A stretch of DNA of 59,722 nt, from NCBI GenBank assembly GCA_016946835.1, contig JACVTC010000287.1:1-59722 (forward strand). The letters are read 5' to 3'. The notes beneath the pieces were generated by a model. That model saw only the letters and a list, made by a program, of their open reading frames with translations. It did no database searches and was not told the origin of the DNA. Source of the DNA: Neocallimastix lanati (nom. inval.) (Eukaryota > Neocallimastigomycota > Neocallimastigomycetes > Neocallimastigales > Neocallimastigaceae). Made by a program: the position numbers and the translations under genes. Of the stretch, positions 9,253-20,002 are shown piece after piece. Each line of letters opens with the position of its first letter. Position 1 is the first letter of the stretch.

Positions 9253-11463
9253 ATGAATGTTATAAATCTTATCCGTAGTATTTTAGTAAATTATCATTCT
9301 GTTCCTCTACAATTGGAAATACATATAAATGGTAAAATTTATTCTTTTTTCGAGGGTATAAATATCATTGATTGTAATCAGTTATCAAAAGATAGATATA
9401 TCGTTAAATGTAACGATAATAAAGATACAGATATTAGTAATATTGATTATCAGCACAAAATAATGTTTATGTTAATTGATAGATTAGAAAGTATTGTTAA
9501 CAATAAACATATAAAACATAAATATTACTTGAATGATACAACTAAAACTTTGTTTTATGTCTCTATTGATATTCCAATTCAACGCTTTAAAATAGTTTAT
9601 GAGGAGTTGATAAAATTAGATTTATCAGAAACTGCACAATATATTATTTGTAATATAGAAAGTATAACTTACTTACACTATTATAATGATTATTTCAATA
9701 AAACATATCTTTATGAACAAGTACTAATGAATGATGATAATTCAATTTCAAAAAGTATTGAAAGTAATGAAAATTATATCCTTATAAAATTATGCCATGA
9801 TAATATATTGATAACTGAAAGTAAAATAACTTTTACCGTAAAAGAGTCGTATGATATCGTTTTGAAAATTTTACCTTACTTTAATATTTCTCCTGATGAT
9901 GTTTTTATTGAATGTGATCCCTTAAAAGTAACGTTTAACTACCCTATCAGTATAAATTTTCAATTATTTGATATGATGCTTCTCAAATACAATCTATTCT
10001 TCAATATATATACGAATGAAAGTATTAATGTAATGTCTTTAGCTGAAAAGGTAATTTATACTCTTGATATATATAAAACATCTTTCGTTATGAATTTATA
10101 TAATAAATGGAAAACTTTTAATGAAACTATCCAATTTCAAGAGGTACAATGGTATATGTATTCAACGATCAAAATAATAGTCAAATATTTATATTTTCTT
10201 TATATCGATTTTCACAATGAGGTCATGATCGGAAGCGATCTCCACTTTAACATTCCAATAAAGATAAATTATAATAAATTATTTGGTAATTATTATACTC
10301 GATATTTCAACAATAAAGACAAAGTTTTACCGGTTATTGCTGACAAAGAGTACTGCGATAGAAATAGCATACGATATGTCCAGTGGAAAGAGAATTATTA
10401 TATGGCTCCTTTAAATTCTGGATATACTATTAATCTAACTACAAATAAAAGTTTTAATAAAGAAGGGAAAGTACCCAAATGTGTTAAAGTAATTCGAAAT
10501 GCTAGCAATAAAAAGAACGTAGAATATTCTAACCTTTCTTCTCATCTTGATGAAAATAGTAAAGGTATCTTGCCTCCAACATTATTTGTGCCATATGGAT
10601 TTGAACTATCAATGTTATATAGAGTCCATTTTGATATTGTTGACTCGCTAATTGAATTCAAAAGGTGTCCTAAATGTCATTCCTATATTGGAATTCCCTC
10701 GAAAGAGAATTTTATAAATTCAGTGAAGAATAGGATTAATAATTCAAGATATTTTGAAAATGAAAACATAGACGCCAAGAAAATAAATATTTTAGCCTTT
10801 TCCGTTGATGATAATTCAGAGGTTTATCCTTATGCCGTTTCTAATTATTTGTATAATTATAATTCTTCTTTTTCTTTCCTTGTCATCATGCTCAATACTA
10901 CTAAATTATATACAGTATCAAATTACAGATATGAATTTATTATTTCCTCATCATCTAAATTATTTTATAAGGACGATCCTTTAGTCAAAGCAATATTTTC
11001 CTTATATTCTAAAAATAACATATCAATTATCGATAATAACGATTTACAAAATTGTGTTAAACAATTCGTACAGGAAGATGACCACGTTATTCTTATCGCT
11101 GAGGAACGCATAGAAAAAACAAATTGCTATTTGTGGTATTCGTTTTATTCAAATATAATTCCTGAAGTATCTATCATCTCTTCAAGTCAATTGGAATCCT
11201 TATTACCAGAATTATCTGATTTGTATGACCATGTTAAAGATATAAGTGAATATCATTACTATAGTACATCAAAAGATAATGAAGAAAACAATAATATAAT
11301 TGTATATGGTGTATGGTCAAATAATAAATATTATCCATGCAAAGCAAAATTTATTCCTTTTAAACCTGGGATGAAAAATAAACCATATTTATTATTAAAT
11401 AGAAATATTGATGGTTCAATAATTATACAAAATAAAAATAATTCTGACTATATGATATATTAA
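9253..11463 (+). CDS. Possible viral early transcription factor large subunit
   Basis: This 736-residue soluble protein starts at an ATG just after the TATTGAGTATA motif. Its length, position between a D6/D11-type helicase and an RNA polymerase gene, and middle region (about 370-455) suggest the large subunit of a poxvirus-like early transcription factor, the partner of the D6 helicase. In that region a tryptophan-containing block (VQWKENYYMAP) is followed by VPKCVKVIRN and then GILPPTLFVPYG. A CPKCHSY pair (about 475) provides only two Cys of a possible metal site. I assign this mostly from layout and a loose pattern; the family diverges rapidly. A profile search or structure prediction would decide. 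If wrong, it is an unidentified core protein. Confidence 0.4.
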   Translation: MNVINLIRSILVNYHSVPLQLEIHINGKIYSFFEGINIIDCNQLSKDRYIVKCNDNKDTDISNIDYQHKIMFMLIDRLESIVNNKHIKHKYYLNDTTKTLFYVSIDIPIQRFKIVYEELIKLDLSETAQYIICNIESITYLHYYNDYFNKTYLYEQVLMNDDNSISKSIESNENYILIKLCHDNILITESKITFTVKESYDIVLKILPYFNISPDDVFIECDPLKVTFNYPISINFQLFDMMLLKYNLFFNIYTNESINVMSLAEKVIYTLDIYKTSFVMNLYNKWKTFNETIQFQEVQWYMYSTIKIIVKYLYFLYIDFHNEVMIGSDLHFNIPIKINYNKLFGNYYTRYFNNKDKVLPVIADKEYCDRNSIRYVQWKENYYMAPLNSGYTINLTTNKSFNKEGKVPKCVKVIRNASNKKNVEYSNLSSHLDENSKGILPPTLFVPYGFELSMLYRVHFDIVDSLIEFKRCPKCHSYIGIPSKENFINSVKNRINNSRYFENENIDAKKINILAFSVDDNSEVYPYAVSNYLYNYNSSFSFLVIMLNTTKLYTVSNYRYEFIISSSSKLFYKDDPLVKAIFSLYSKNNISIIDNNDLQNCVKQFVQEDDHVILIAEERIEKTNCYLWYSFYSNIIPEVSIISSSQLESLLPELSDLYDHVKDISEYHYYSTSKDNEENNNIIVYGVWSNNKYYPCKAKFIPFKPGMKNKPYLLLNRNIDGSIIIQNKNNSDYMIY

Positions 11464-11909
11464 GTTTCGTTTTTGTTCAGAAACATCCTCATTATTTATA
11501 GATTATTATTGTTTAAATTTATATATTTATATATAATTTATATTTATATATTTTTTATTATTTATATATTTAAAAATTATGTTTTATATATTGATTTTTT
11601 ATTATTTATATATTTAAAAATTTATGGTGTATATATATATATATATTTAGTTTATATTTTTTAAAACAAAAAAAAAAAAAAATATTTCATCAAATCAACT
11701 AATTTTATTGATTTCTTTAATCCATGTAATGAATTAAATTTATTTATTGTTTTCTTTATTTTAATTTTAACATAATAATTTAATTATATACAAAAAAAAA
11801 ATTTATTATATAGATGAAAAAATTTTATTTACATTTATATTTCTTAAATAAAATGATAATAATATATTCGTTTTCATAAACCAAAATTAATAAAATTATT
11901 TAAAAATAA
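11464..11909. other. AT-rich intergenic region
   Basis: This 446-base stretch is mostly TTTATATA repeats. An open frame at 11473-11664 is low-complexity Ile/Tyr/Phe only and is not a credible gene. The promoter for the polymerase C-terminal piece should lie near 11850-11905, but I see no motif. Confidence 0.6.
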
Positions 11910-13412
11910 ATGAATAAAGAATATTTTTCTGAATCAGACATTAATTATATTTGTAATAAAATATCTAATCCATTTTCTAATGAGATTATTCATTTTCAAG
12001 TATACATTAAAAATTTACTTCAAAAAATTAGAAAATTTCTTGAACAAAAAAGGAAATCGTCAAATTTTAAACCCGATGAATTTGTTAAAATAGTTATAAA
12101 TCATATTAATTCACATAAAGTGGCAGCAAATACTCATGTTGGAATTCTAGCGGCTCAGTCAATTGGAGAACCGGTCACTCAATCAGCTTTGAGTTATTTT
12201 CATAAACTTGCAGGCGATGATACGATTAATGGTTTGAAAGAGTTATATAATATAACTCATAATAAAACAGAGTTAAGTGTAGTTGAATTTTATTTAAAAC
12301 CAGACGATTATGATGAAGATTCAAAAGAAAGAATTTTAAATAGTTTTAAATATATAAATTTAAAAGATATTGTATTAGATGTGGTTTATAACGGTTTTAA
12401 TTTACGTTTTTATCTTTATTCCCATAGTGTTTTTGCCCATAGACTTCATCCTCTCATCATACACCAAACTATCAAACAATATTTAAAAGTTTCTAAAAAC
12501 ATTCTTGGAAAGTGGGATTCTTCATTTAATCTTGAGAATCTTTATATTGAATTTAAAAGCCCAGCTTCAAAAATATTAGACTGGTTAGATAGTAATGGTG
12601 TAGAATATGTTGTTGAAGAAGATATATTATGTGTTTATAAAGTAAAAGAAAATTATCCTAATAACGTAATAAACTTGGAAAGTGATGATGACTGCAATGA
12701 TAAATATGTTTTAAGTGATAACGAACAGAATAAAAATGAATGGCAATATGAAGAAAATTTTCATACCCAAAATAAAAATGATGAAGAACGTCATATCGAA
12801 ATTAAAAATGAATCAAATATTACTAACGATAGCTTATTAGATTATTTTAAAATAAATAATTTAAAGTTTGAAGAAAAAGAAAATTACTATATACTTGATA
12901 GTAATTATGTTAAAATAAAAGATGAAAAAATTATCAAATTACTAAGTGATATTTCTTTAACAGGAACTAAAGGAGTAAAAACTGTCACTTCTAAAATGCT
13001 TGGAGAAGAAGAATTTTACGTGGAAGTCGTCGGAAGAAATCTTGACCCTCTTTTCGAAAATCAATATATTGATCTTGATCGTTCTCGTTATACCGTTTAT
13101 GGTACTTCAAAATATGTTGATCATAACACTCGAAAACAAAATATTCTAGAGCAATTAAAACGAATTACTAATATCGATAAATCGTACTACAATAATCAAC
13201 ATATTGAATTACTTACTAACTTCATGTGTCGGAATAATACCATCGTACCAATGTCACGTTTCGGAATGAAAAATGATGATTACTCATTTATTTCAAAATT
13301 GTCCTTTGAAGATCCTTATAGCGTTTTAGAAAATATTTTATACGGCGTTAAAGATAGCTTATCTTCCGTATCAGCAAAAATTATTACTGGAATATACAAT
13401 GATAAAATTTAA
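11910..13412 (+). CDS. RNA polymerase largest subunit, C-terminal piece (A''-like)
   Basis: This 500-residue protein forms the C-terminal third of the RPB1/beta-prime-type subunit. Near its start it has AAQSIGEPVTQSALSYFHKLAG (in two parts about 81-102), the trigger-loop signature that folds over the incoming nucleotide. Near its end, HIELLTNFMCRNNTI and MSRFGMKNDDYSFISKLSFED match the conserved C-terminal blocks of RPB1. A nonconserved acidic stretch (about 250-300) is inserted between. It has its own ATG and is about 11.5 kb away from the N-terminal piece on the circle, so the two parts must assemble as separate polypeptides. The break point is close to that of the archaeal A'/A'' subunits. 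No RPB1-type heptad tail is present. Confidence 0.95.
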   Translation: MNKEYFSESDINYICNKISNPFSNEIIHFQVYIKNLLQKIRKFLEQKRKSSNFKPDEFVKIVINHINSHKVAANTHVGILAAQSIGEPVTQSALSYFHKLAGDDTINGLKELYNITHNKTELSVVEFYLKPDDYDEDSKERILNSFKYINLKDIVLDVVYNGFNLRFYLYSHSVFAHRLHPLIIHQTIKQYLKVSKNILGKWDSSFNLENLYIEFKSPASKILDWLDSNGVEYVVEEDILCVYKVKENYPNNVINLESDDDCNDKYVLSDNEQNKNEWQYEENFHTQNKNDEERHIEIKNESNITNDSLLDYFKINNLKFEEKENYYILDSNYVKIKDEKIIKLLSDISLTGTKGVKTVTSKMLGEEEFYVEVVGRNLDPLFENQYIDLDRSRYTVYGTSKYVDHNTRKQNILEQLKRITNIDKSYYNNQHIELLTNFMCRNNTIVPMSRFGMKNDDYSFISKLSFEDPYSVLENILYGVKDSLSSVSAKIITGIYNDKI

Positions 13413-14069
13413 ATAATTATTCCTTATAAAGGATATTATTATAATATTATTATTAACAAATGTTATTTTCAAAAAAATGAATAATTTATAATGTAAACAT
13501 TTTTATATTAATATCTATATATTTAATTTTAAAGTTATATATATTTTATTTTTTTAAAAAATATATATACAAATATATGTACTACTTTACATATATTATT
13601 TAATATTATGATATATAAATTTTAGTTACATTATATATATAAAAATTTAAAATATATTTTAAAAAAATATACTAAATTAAAACAAGAAATATTAATTAGA
13701 GTAGATTAAATACATTAATATATATTGTGTAAATTAAAGTAATAATAATAAACTATAATAAAAATTTAATAATAATAGAACTAATGAAATTACAAAAATA
13801 TAATAGTGCTGATAATGTCCTTTTTTTTTTTTAAAACATTTTATGTAAAATATAAAATTTGTACTATATGAAAAAATAAAATTAAAAAACAGTAATATAA
13901 ATAAATTCATGAAAAGTAAAACATTATACTTGTACTTTTTATTTTAATTTTTATTATACATTTTGCTTTTATCTTATTTTATACAATTAATTGTAATTAT
14001 CATTAAAAGTTTTATAAAAAATAACTCAGTATGAATAAAAATTTTATTCCTATATTTATATTAAAATTT
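13413..14069. other. AT-rich intergenic region, convergent genes
   Basis: A 657-base spacer separates the polymerase piece from the DNA polymerase gene; both end here. A short inverted element (CCTTATAAAGG at 13422-13432) follows the first stop codon. Nothing else stands out. Confidence 0.55.
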
Positions 14070-17000
14070 TTAAAGTAGTTCGCTGATCTCTTCACTGTAA
14101 GATTTTAATAAATTTATTAAACCTTTTCTTACATAATGATTATAATAGTAATTATAATCTAACTTTGGTACAATAATATTTTTATCTTTAAGACTTTTTT
14201 CCTTTAAGTTATTATACAAATCTAAAGACATAATTTTATCACCAAATAAATTCGAATCTTTACTAAAAGAAAAATTGGTGGTTTTTATAATAACATAGTT
14301 AATTTTTTCACCTACTTTATAATCAAGATTATACCTTTTATGATTATTTATAAATAATAATACGTAATAGGATTTATTCTTATATTTTGGTCCAATGGAT
14401 AAACGCATAATCAATTTTTCAAAAGGAACTTCACCAGCTAGTAATTCTTTTTTCATTTTAATGACTTTTTCTTTTATTAATTTTTTCGGATACTTATAAA
14501 GAATCATATATAAAAATATTTTGTAATAATCACGAATAAAAATACACGTATTCTTTTTAATCAGATCTATACCCTTTATGTATAAAGTCGGTTTATCCTT
14601 ATCAGCTAAAATTCCAGAGTATTTCTTTTTCGAAATAATAAGCATTCGGGAAAAGGTATTTTCATATTTTAGATGCATCCCTTCTGGTAGTAGATTTGTC
14701 ACGATATTGGATACCTCTTTGCACTCTTTAACAAATTTATCAGTATCAAAATGATCCAAATTATTGTTTTGAACATTTTCATTATCATTAATAATGTTAT
14801 TGTTGTTATTGTTGTTATTGTTATTGTTGTTGTTAATGTTGTTTTCGTTGCTATTGATTTTATTGCTATTTTTATTTTGGCTATAATACATTTCAAAAAA
14901 ACTTTTCTTCTCTTTTTTATATTCGATTAGGCAGGAATCCGTATCCCCATAGATGACATGAAATTTTGTTTTTTCTTGAATAATATTTATGGCTTTATTT
15001 AAGTAATTTCTTCCCATTCCGGTGGTACATTCTGCGCCAGGTAAAAATCTTAAGAATTTCAATGAGCTAGATCCAAGACATCCATAAATTGAGTTTGCTT
15101 GAATTTTCAATGCATATTGCCGCTTGTCGTAAATAATATAATCCGCACCAGAGGATTCCTTCATTAAATTTTTATATCGTACACGTTCTGATAAAAGCAC
15201 TTTCATCATCTGTGGTAGAATACCAATATGATTCTTAGTGTAATAATATACTTTATCACCAATATCTATTCGGTGATACGAATCTTTGGGATATTTATCA
15301 ATCGTTGAACTATCTAATAATGTGGTGTAGCATATATTGTGAGTGATGATGACACTAGGATATAAACTTGTAAAATCTAGCATAGTGCAATAATCATACA
15401 CACCTGGTTTGGGTTCAATTACCGTTGCTCCTTTATACCCTTGAATATTGGATTGATCTAAATCAACACATATATTATTGTCGTAAGAATATTTGTAAAG
15501 CAAATTGGAAAATTTTTTACTCTGCCCCGTTTTATAGACTTCGTCAATACGGATTCTTGATATTTTTGCTACTTCTAAAAGTTGAATCCACTGATGAGAA
15601 ACATTAAATATATTCAATGTCAATATCGAATCCATAACACAGTATTTTGCCACTTTATGTAACGATTCTTCCGTATTCTCATAGATTAAATAAAACATTT
15701 CTTTATAGGGCAAATCTATTTTATGTTTATTTAATAATTGCTCCGAAACATAATTTAAATTTGAGGATGGTAAATTTAAGGATTTAGCATACTTATATAT
15801 ATCAACGGCTATACGACCCGGAATATATAATTCCACTTCATCGCCCATTAAATTATTGAATTGGGAAGGTTTATTTAAAATTCGACTAGCAGAGAATGGT
15901 GTCTCCTTCGTATCAATGCTCAAATACATACCTGCTCTTTGTGCTAAATACTTATAATCAAATCCAAAAGTGTTAAATCCAATAATAATATCGGGATCAA
16001 ATTTACTTATTTGCTTAAAAAATTCACACAATAGTTCATATTCCGTAGATACATAGATCATTTCATATTCAAATTGATCATCATTATTTTTACTTTCATC
16101 GAAATCTTTATTATTTTTATTCTTTTTATTATCTTCTATTCGTTTTATGAAATCTTCTATTTTCTCAAAGTTTTCATATTGATTTTTAACTTTCTTGTTC
16201 ATAGAAAGATCCGTGTCTTTCTCAATTTTATTTAAAATATTTTTAAACTTATCAATTCTACTATGACCATCATCACTATAATTTGTATTTAAAATATTAC
16301 TTAACCTATTAAATCGATTAACAGTCCCTTCATCATAACTTCTTTTCTTTATTAAAATATTTTTGAATTTGTTAAATCTTTCATTTACCTCTGAATTATA
16401 TGTATTATTAGATTGATTAGGATTACAAATATTTTTATTGGTTTGAATAATTAAATTCTTATTTCTAAAATTTAAAGTTTCATCACTACTCTTTAACTTG
16501 CGAATTATTCTATCCAATTTTTCGTGATTTTCTTTAAATTTTTTAGCAACTTTTTCTAAATCATGATTTCTAATATTATTTTCAATAATCTCTGGAACAT
16601 CGTTTTCAACATTATTTTTATCCTTATTTTCAGCATTATCTTCAACATTATCCTCTACAAGCTTTTCTTCATTATTTTTAACATTGCTTTCAACATTACT
16701 TTCAACATTACATTCAACTTTACTTTCTATATTATTTTCAACATCAATTTCAACATTATCTTCAGTGTTCTCTTCAACCTTATCTTTTACGCTATCTTCA
16801 ACCTTATTAGCTATATTAATTTTGTTTTCTTTGTTAAATTTTTGGGCTTCATATTTTTTCATATCAATTTTAAAGATACTTTGCTCGATACATGCAGCTT
16901 TAAACGATTGAAGATCCAAAAAAGGAAAAAATTTTGCATCAATTTCTTCAAATTCATTTTTATTGATGACATTAATATCATCATCAAATTTAACGCATAT

Positions 17001-17603
17001 GGCAATACATTTTTTTTCGTTTTCATGATTAAATACAAGGCTAATAGTTGATATATAATCTTCAAATATATATCGATTAGGAAATGATTCGAAATCATGA
17101 GACATACATTCAATATCAAAAGATAAAATAGAAGGAGATGGATAGCTATTAATTTCAACAGATTTTATATTTTTATATTGAACGATATACTCTTCATCAA
17201 AGGTAGTATACTTCTCTTTGGAATTTAACTCCCAGTGCTCCATTTCTATCCATCCTATTGTATTTAAATTACATTCAGCCAGAAACGCTGAAATTATATC
17301 CACATTTAATATTGACGAATAATAAGAAGAATATTCGGAATAATTAGGGAACATGACTTTAAAGATAATTTTATTACCTTCTAAATAATGTCTTAAAAGT
17401 TTTCTTGAAAGTACTTCTTTATTGTTTCTTGAATTGCCATTGAATTTGAAATCACGATATTGTGAAAATTTGTATAAAGGATAATTATCTATAATAATTG
17501 ATACTTTGTCATTTCTAATATTACTATATCCAAATCCTATAATAACTGGGGAATTGTTTTTTATTAGCAATTCCCAATTATAAATGAATATTATTTTATT
17601 CAT
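14070..17603 (-). CDS. Family B DNA polymerase
   Basis: This 1177-residue replicative polymerase carries all exonuclease and polymerase signatures: Exo I FDIEC (about 162-166), Exo II FNTFGFDYKYL (about 541), Exo III YCVMDSIL (about 654), motif A DFTSLYPSVI (about 741), motif B KIQANSIYG (about 835), motif C YGDTDS (about 884) and the KKKYSG block (about 991). It should have both synthesis and 3'-5' proofreading. A disordered insert between Exo I and Exo II (about 255-510) holds a degenerate DNVE/ENNVES repeat, and a poly-Asn tract follows motif C. I see no clear TPR1/TPR2-type insertions, so it resembles nucleic-acid-primed viral polymerases more than the protein-primed enzymes of linear plasmids. 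The ATG is at 17601-17603. It lies downstream of a small unknown gene on the same strand. Confidence 0.97.
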   Translation of the reverse strand: MNKIIFIYNWELLIKNNSPVIIGFGYSNIRNDKVSIIIDNYPLYKFSQYRDFKFNGNSRNNKEVLSRKLLRHYLEGNKIIFKVMFPNYSEYSSYYSSILNVDIISAFLAECNLNTIGWIEMEHWELNSKEKYTTFDEEYIVQYKNIKSVEINSYPSPSILSFDIECMSHDFESFPNRYIFEDYISTISLVFNHENEKKCIAICVKFDDDINVINKNEFEEIDAKFFPFLDLQSFKAACIEQSIFKIDMKKYEAQKFNKENKINIANKVEDSVKDKVEENTEDNVEIDVENNIESKVECNVESNVESNVKNNEEKLVEDNVEDNAENKDKNNVENDVPEIIENNIRNHDLEKVAKKFKENHEKLDRIIRKLKSSDETLNFRNKNLIIQTNKNICNPNQSNNTYNSEVNERFNKFKNILIKKRSYDEGTVNRFNRLSNILNTNYSDDGHSRIDKFKNILNKIEKDTDLSMNKKVKNQYENFEKIEDFIKRIEDNKKNKNNKDFDESKNNDDQFEYEMIYVSTEYELLCEFFKQISKFDPDIIIGFNTFGFDYKYLAQRAGMYLSIDTKETPFSASRILNKPSQFNNLMGDEVELYIPGRIAVDIYKYAKSLNLPSSNLNYVSEQLLNKHKIDLPYKEMFYLIYENTEESLHKVAKYCVMDSILTLNIFNVSHQWIQLLEVAKISRIRIDEVYKTGQSKKFSNLLYKYSYDNNICVDLDQSNIQGYKGATVIEPKPGVYDYCTMLDFTSLYPSVIITHNICYTTLLDSSTIDKYPKDSYHRIDIGDKVYYYTKNHIGILPQMMKVLLSERVRYKNLMKESSGADYIIYDKRQYALKIQANSIYGCLGSSSLKFLRFLPGAECTTGMGRNYLNKAINIIQEKTKFHVIYGDTDSCLIEYKKEKKSFFEMYYSQNKNSNKINSNENNINNNNNNNNNNNNNIINDNENVQNNNLDHFDTDKFVKECKEVSNIVTNLLPEGMHLKYENTFSRMLIISKKKYSGILADKDKPTLYIKGIDLIKKNTCIFIRDYYKIFLYMILYKYPKKLIKEKVIKMKKELLAGEVPFEKLIMRLSIGPKYKNKSYYVLLFINNHKRYNLDYKVGEKINYVIIKTTNFSFSKDSNLFGDKIMSLDLYNNLKEKSLKDKNIIVPKLDYNYYYNHYVRKGLINLLKSYSEEISELL
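16563..16800 (-). repeat. Degenerate Asn/Val/Glu repeat in the DNA polymerase
   Basis: A run of 12-base-type units (complement of tcaacattatct and variants) encodes repeated DNVE, ESNV and ENNV peptides between Exo I and Exo II. It creates long spurious open frames on the other strand. It is likely a flexible, acidic, slippage-prone insert. Confidence 0.8.
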
Positions 17604-17774
17604 TTGTTTTTTATTTTAAAAATATTAAAAAATTATACATATATAGGTTAGAGTTAAATATTTTCTTATATTATCTACTAATACCAATCTATATAGATAA
17701 TATAGATTTATAATTTTTTTTTGAATTTTAAATATTCTTTGAAAAAGCAGAGATAATTATTATCTCTTTATTTT

Positions 17775-18230
17775 TTATCGTTCTGTATCAAAATCAATAA
17801 TGAAATTATCGTATACAATTATATTATAAGTAATGTTATAGCGTTGTATATCCATATAATAATCTTCATAATTATTATTATATTCTTTAATAAAATCTTT
17901 TAATAAATTTTTAACTATTTCTACCTGTTTTTCATTTGATACAAAGTTTTCTGAAAAATTTTGGAAATAATATTTTCTAATTATGAAGATCATATATAAC
18001 ATAGGTATATTTAATTTGGTAAATCTTTTTTCGATTATCTCATTAAACTTCCTATTGAATATATGAAGATTTAAAAATTCAATAAAATCGGATATAAATA
18101 CAGTATTACTAAACGTTCCTCTAACACTATTACTTAAATTATGTTTAATTTTTTGAATTAATGTTTGCTGAGAATTATAACTCTTTCCTTTTACTTGGTT
18201 TATTATATTCTTATTTTTATCTTTAAGCAT
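17775..18230 (-). CDS. Unidentified 151-residue protein upstream of DNA polymerase
   Basis: This basic, mostly helical protein starts at an ATG (18228-18230). No membrane segment, signal peptide or metal motif is visible. It ends 171 bases before the DNA polymerase start on the same strand, so the two could be co-expressed, though the spacer is long enough for a separate promoter. A role as a replication accessory factor fits the context but is not shown by the sequence. Confidence 0.7.
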   Translation of the reverse strand: MLKDKNKNIINQVKGKSYNSQQTLIQKIKHNLSNSVRGTFSNTVFISDFIEFLNLHIFNRKFNEIIEKRFTKLNIPMLYMIFIIRKYYFQNFSENFVSNEKQVEIVKNLLKDFIKEYNNNYEDYYMDIQRYNITYNIIVYDNFIIDFDTER

Positions 18231-18815
18231 TACTGATTACGAAAATTTTTAAAATATAAAAAAATTTTTTATATAGAATTCCTTTTCTTATGGATATATA
18301 TATTCAAATTGGTTTTATTTTTATCGTTATATCGCTTATATAATTTTTGATATTATGTAAAATTCTTTTTTATCATTTTAAATATCTTAATATTTCAAAC
18401 ATTATAGATTACTAAACAATATTATATCATATAATAAATTATAGTTTAGTATATTATAATAAAGATTTAATTTACAAAATCTGAATAAAAAAATAAAAAT
18501 TTTAAATTTATATTTAATATTCATTTCAAATATCCTTGATTATAATAAAATACAATAATTTATTTAAAACAGGATAGTAAATAAATAAATTTTATTTATA
18601 TACATATTTTATTAGAATACACTAATTTTATTTTTCAAAAAAAAAGAAATAAAAATGGTTATAACAACATTAGTAAATTTTAATGAAACAATTGATTTTT
18701 ATTAATTGATATAAAGATAAAATAAATTTAATAAAACAATTGATTTATTATTCATTAAAATATAAAGTCAAACTATATTTATTTATTATAGGATAAAAAA
18801 AATATTAAAATAAAA
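18231..18815. other. Divergent AT-rich promoter region
   Basis: This 585-base region lies between divergent genes. A sequence including AAACAATTGATTTTTATTA near 18686 has a close second copy around 18735 (AAACAATTGATTTATTATTCATT), about 50 bases apart and just before the 196-residue gene. This direct repeat could be regulatory. Confidence 0.4.
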
Positions 18816-19406
18816 ATGTCTGAGGTGGTTAAAAATTTATCTCAAAAAAGATATGATGAATTACGTCGTAATGTTATTATTGATGCTATTGACATTGTTT
18901 TCAACACTATTTCAAATCAAGTTAAAATAGATAATAAGGATAAATCTTTTACAGTTAGAAAACTAACAAATAGTATCGAATTAATTTATGATTTAAGTAG
19001 TCAAGAAAATAACGATAAAATTCCTTCGGAAATCATTAAATCAATAAAACCACGAATAAGTCATAAATTAAACAATACATTTTGTTATAAATTACCGTCT
19101 AAAAACGAAAATACAAACCTCGGAAAGGAAAGTAAAAATTCTTCTATTGTATTTTCACCATTTATTCAAAATGCTATTGAAGTTTCCCAAAATGATATAA
19201 AAATGGATGTACAATTACCAAAATCTCTTGAACATTATCATTTCTTTGTTTTTCCTTTAAATATGGATGGAAAGGAGTATATTATCACTTATGCAGAAGA
19301 AAATAAATATAGTAAACGTGAAATCATTGAAATATTACATAATAATGTATCAGTAGATAAAAATATCCTTTCTAAAGAATTAAAAGAAAAATATTATTTT
19401 AATTAA
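18816..19406 (+). CDS. Unidentified 196-residue core protein
   Basis: It starts at an ATG shortly after TATAGGATAAAAA. The N-terminal half is helical and charged (residues 1-70); the C-terminal part has beta strands (HYHFFVFPL, EYIITYAEE) followed by a helical tail. There is no signal peptide or Cys motif. It lies between DNA polymerase and SF3 helicase genes. It could be a small RNA polymerase subunit, a replication factor or a missing accessory subunit; I do not recognise it. Confidence 0.72.
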   Translation: MSEVVKNLSQKRYDELRRNVIIDAIDIVFNTISNQVKIDNKDKSFTVRKLTNSIELIYDLSSQENNDKIPSEIIKSIKPRISHKLNNTFCYKLPSKNENTNLGKESKNSSIVFSPFIQNAIEVSQNDIKMDVQLPKSLEHYHFFVFPLNMDGKEYIITYAEENKYSKREIIEILHNNVSVDKNILSKELKEKYYFN

Positions 19407-19740
19407 AATGTAAATAAATAGCTAGATAATGGGATAAATATCTAAGTAAATATTTTTTTTAAAATTTTTTTTGAAAACTTTAAATCACAAAAATTTTTAA
19501 AGATTTATTAAAAAAAATATTTTATATTGATATATAACCATTATTGGATAATTGAATGATTATTTCTCTTTTAATAAGTCATTATTTTATAATTAAGAAA
19601 TTAAAATTTTTTTTTTTAAAAATAATTATACACACACAGAAAATATTAATATTAACAATTAAAATGATTTAATTTCTTTTAAAATGAAAAAATAATTAAT
19701 ATATAAATCTACAAATTTTTTAAATAGTTAAGCAAAAAAT
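19407..19740. other. AT-rich spacer
   Basis: This 334-base spacer lies between two plus-strand genes. It contains poly-T and poly-A runs and a short ACACACA at 19630-19636. No feature is supported. Confidence 0.6.
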
Positions 19741-19965
19741 ATGATTTTAGTAAAAACGAAAGAATCAGAAATTACAAATAATTATCATCCAATTATTTAC
19801 TTATTAATTATACTTTTAAAGCAAAATAAGGATAAACATACAAAATGTTATCGTATGTTGAAAAAATATCTTGAAAATTATGATATCAAATTAAGTGATA
19901 TTGAAAATATTAATATTCAATTAGAAAATAACGAAATAGAACATTCAAATAATTACAATAACATT

Positions 19966-20002
<37 letters not shown>

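Noticed and set aside
11473-11664. 63-residue open frame after the 736-residue gene
   Set aside because: Only Ile/Tyr/Phe/Leu from TTTATATA repeats, and its nominal start is not an ATG; no sign of a real protein.
16563-17051. Long open frame opposite the DNA polymerase
   Set aside because: It is made of Ile/Phe/Asn repeats that mirror the DNVE repeat of the polymerase on the other strand; no independent signal.
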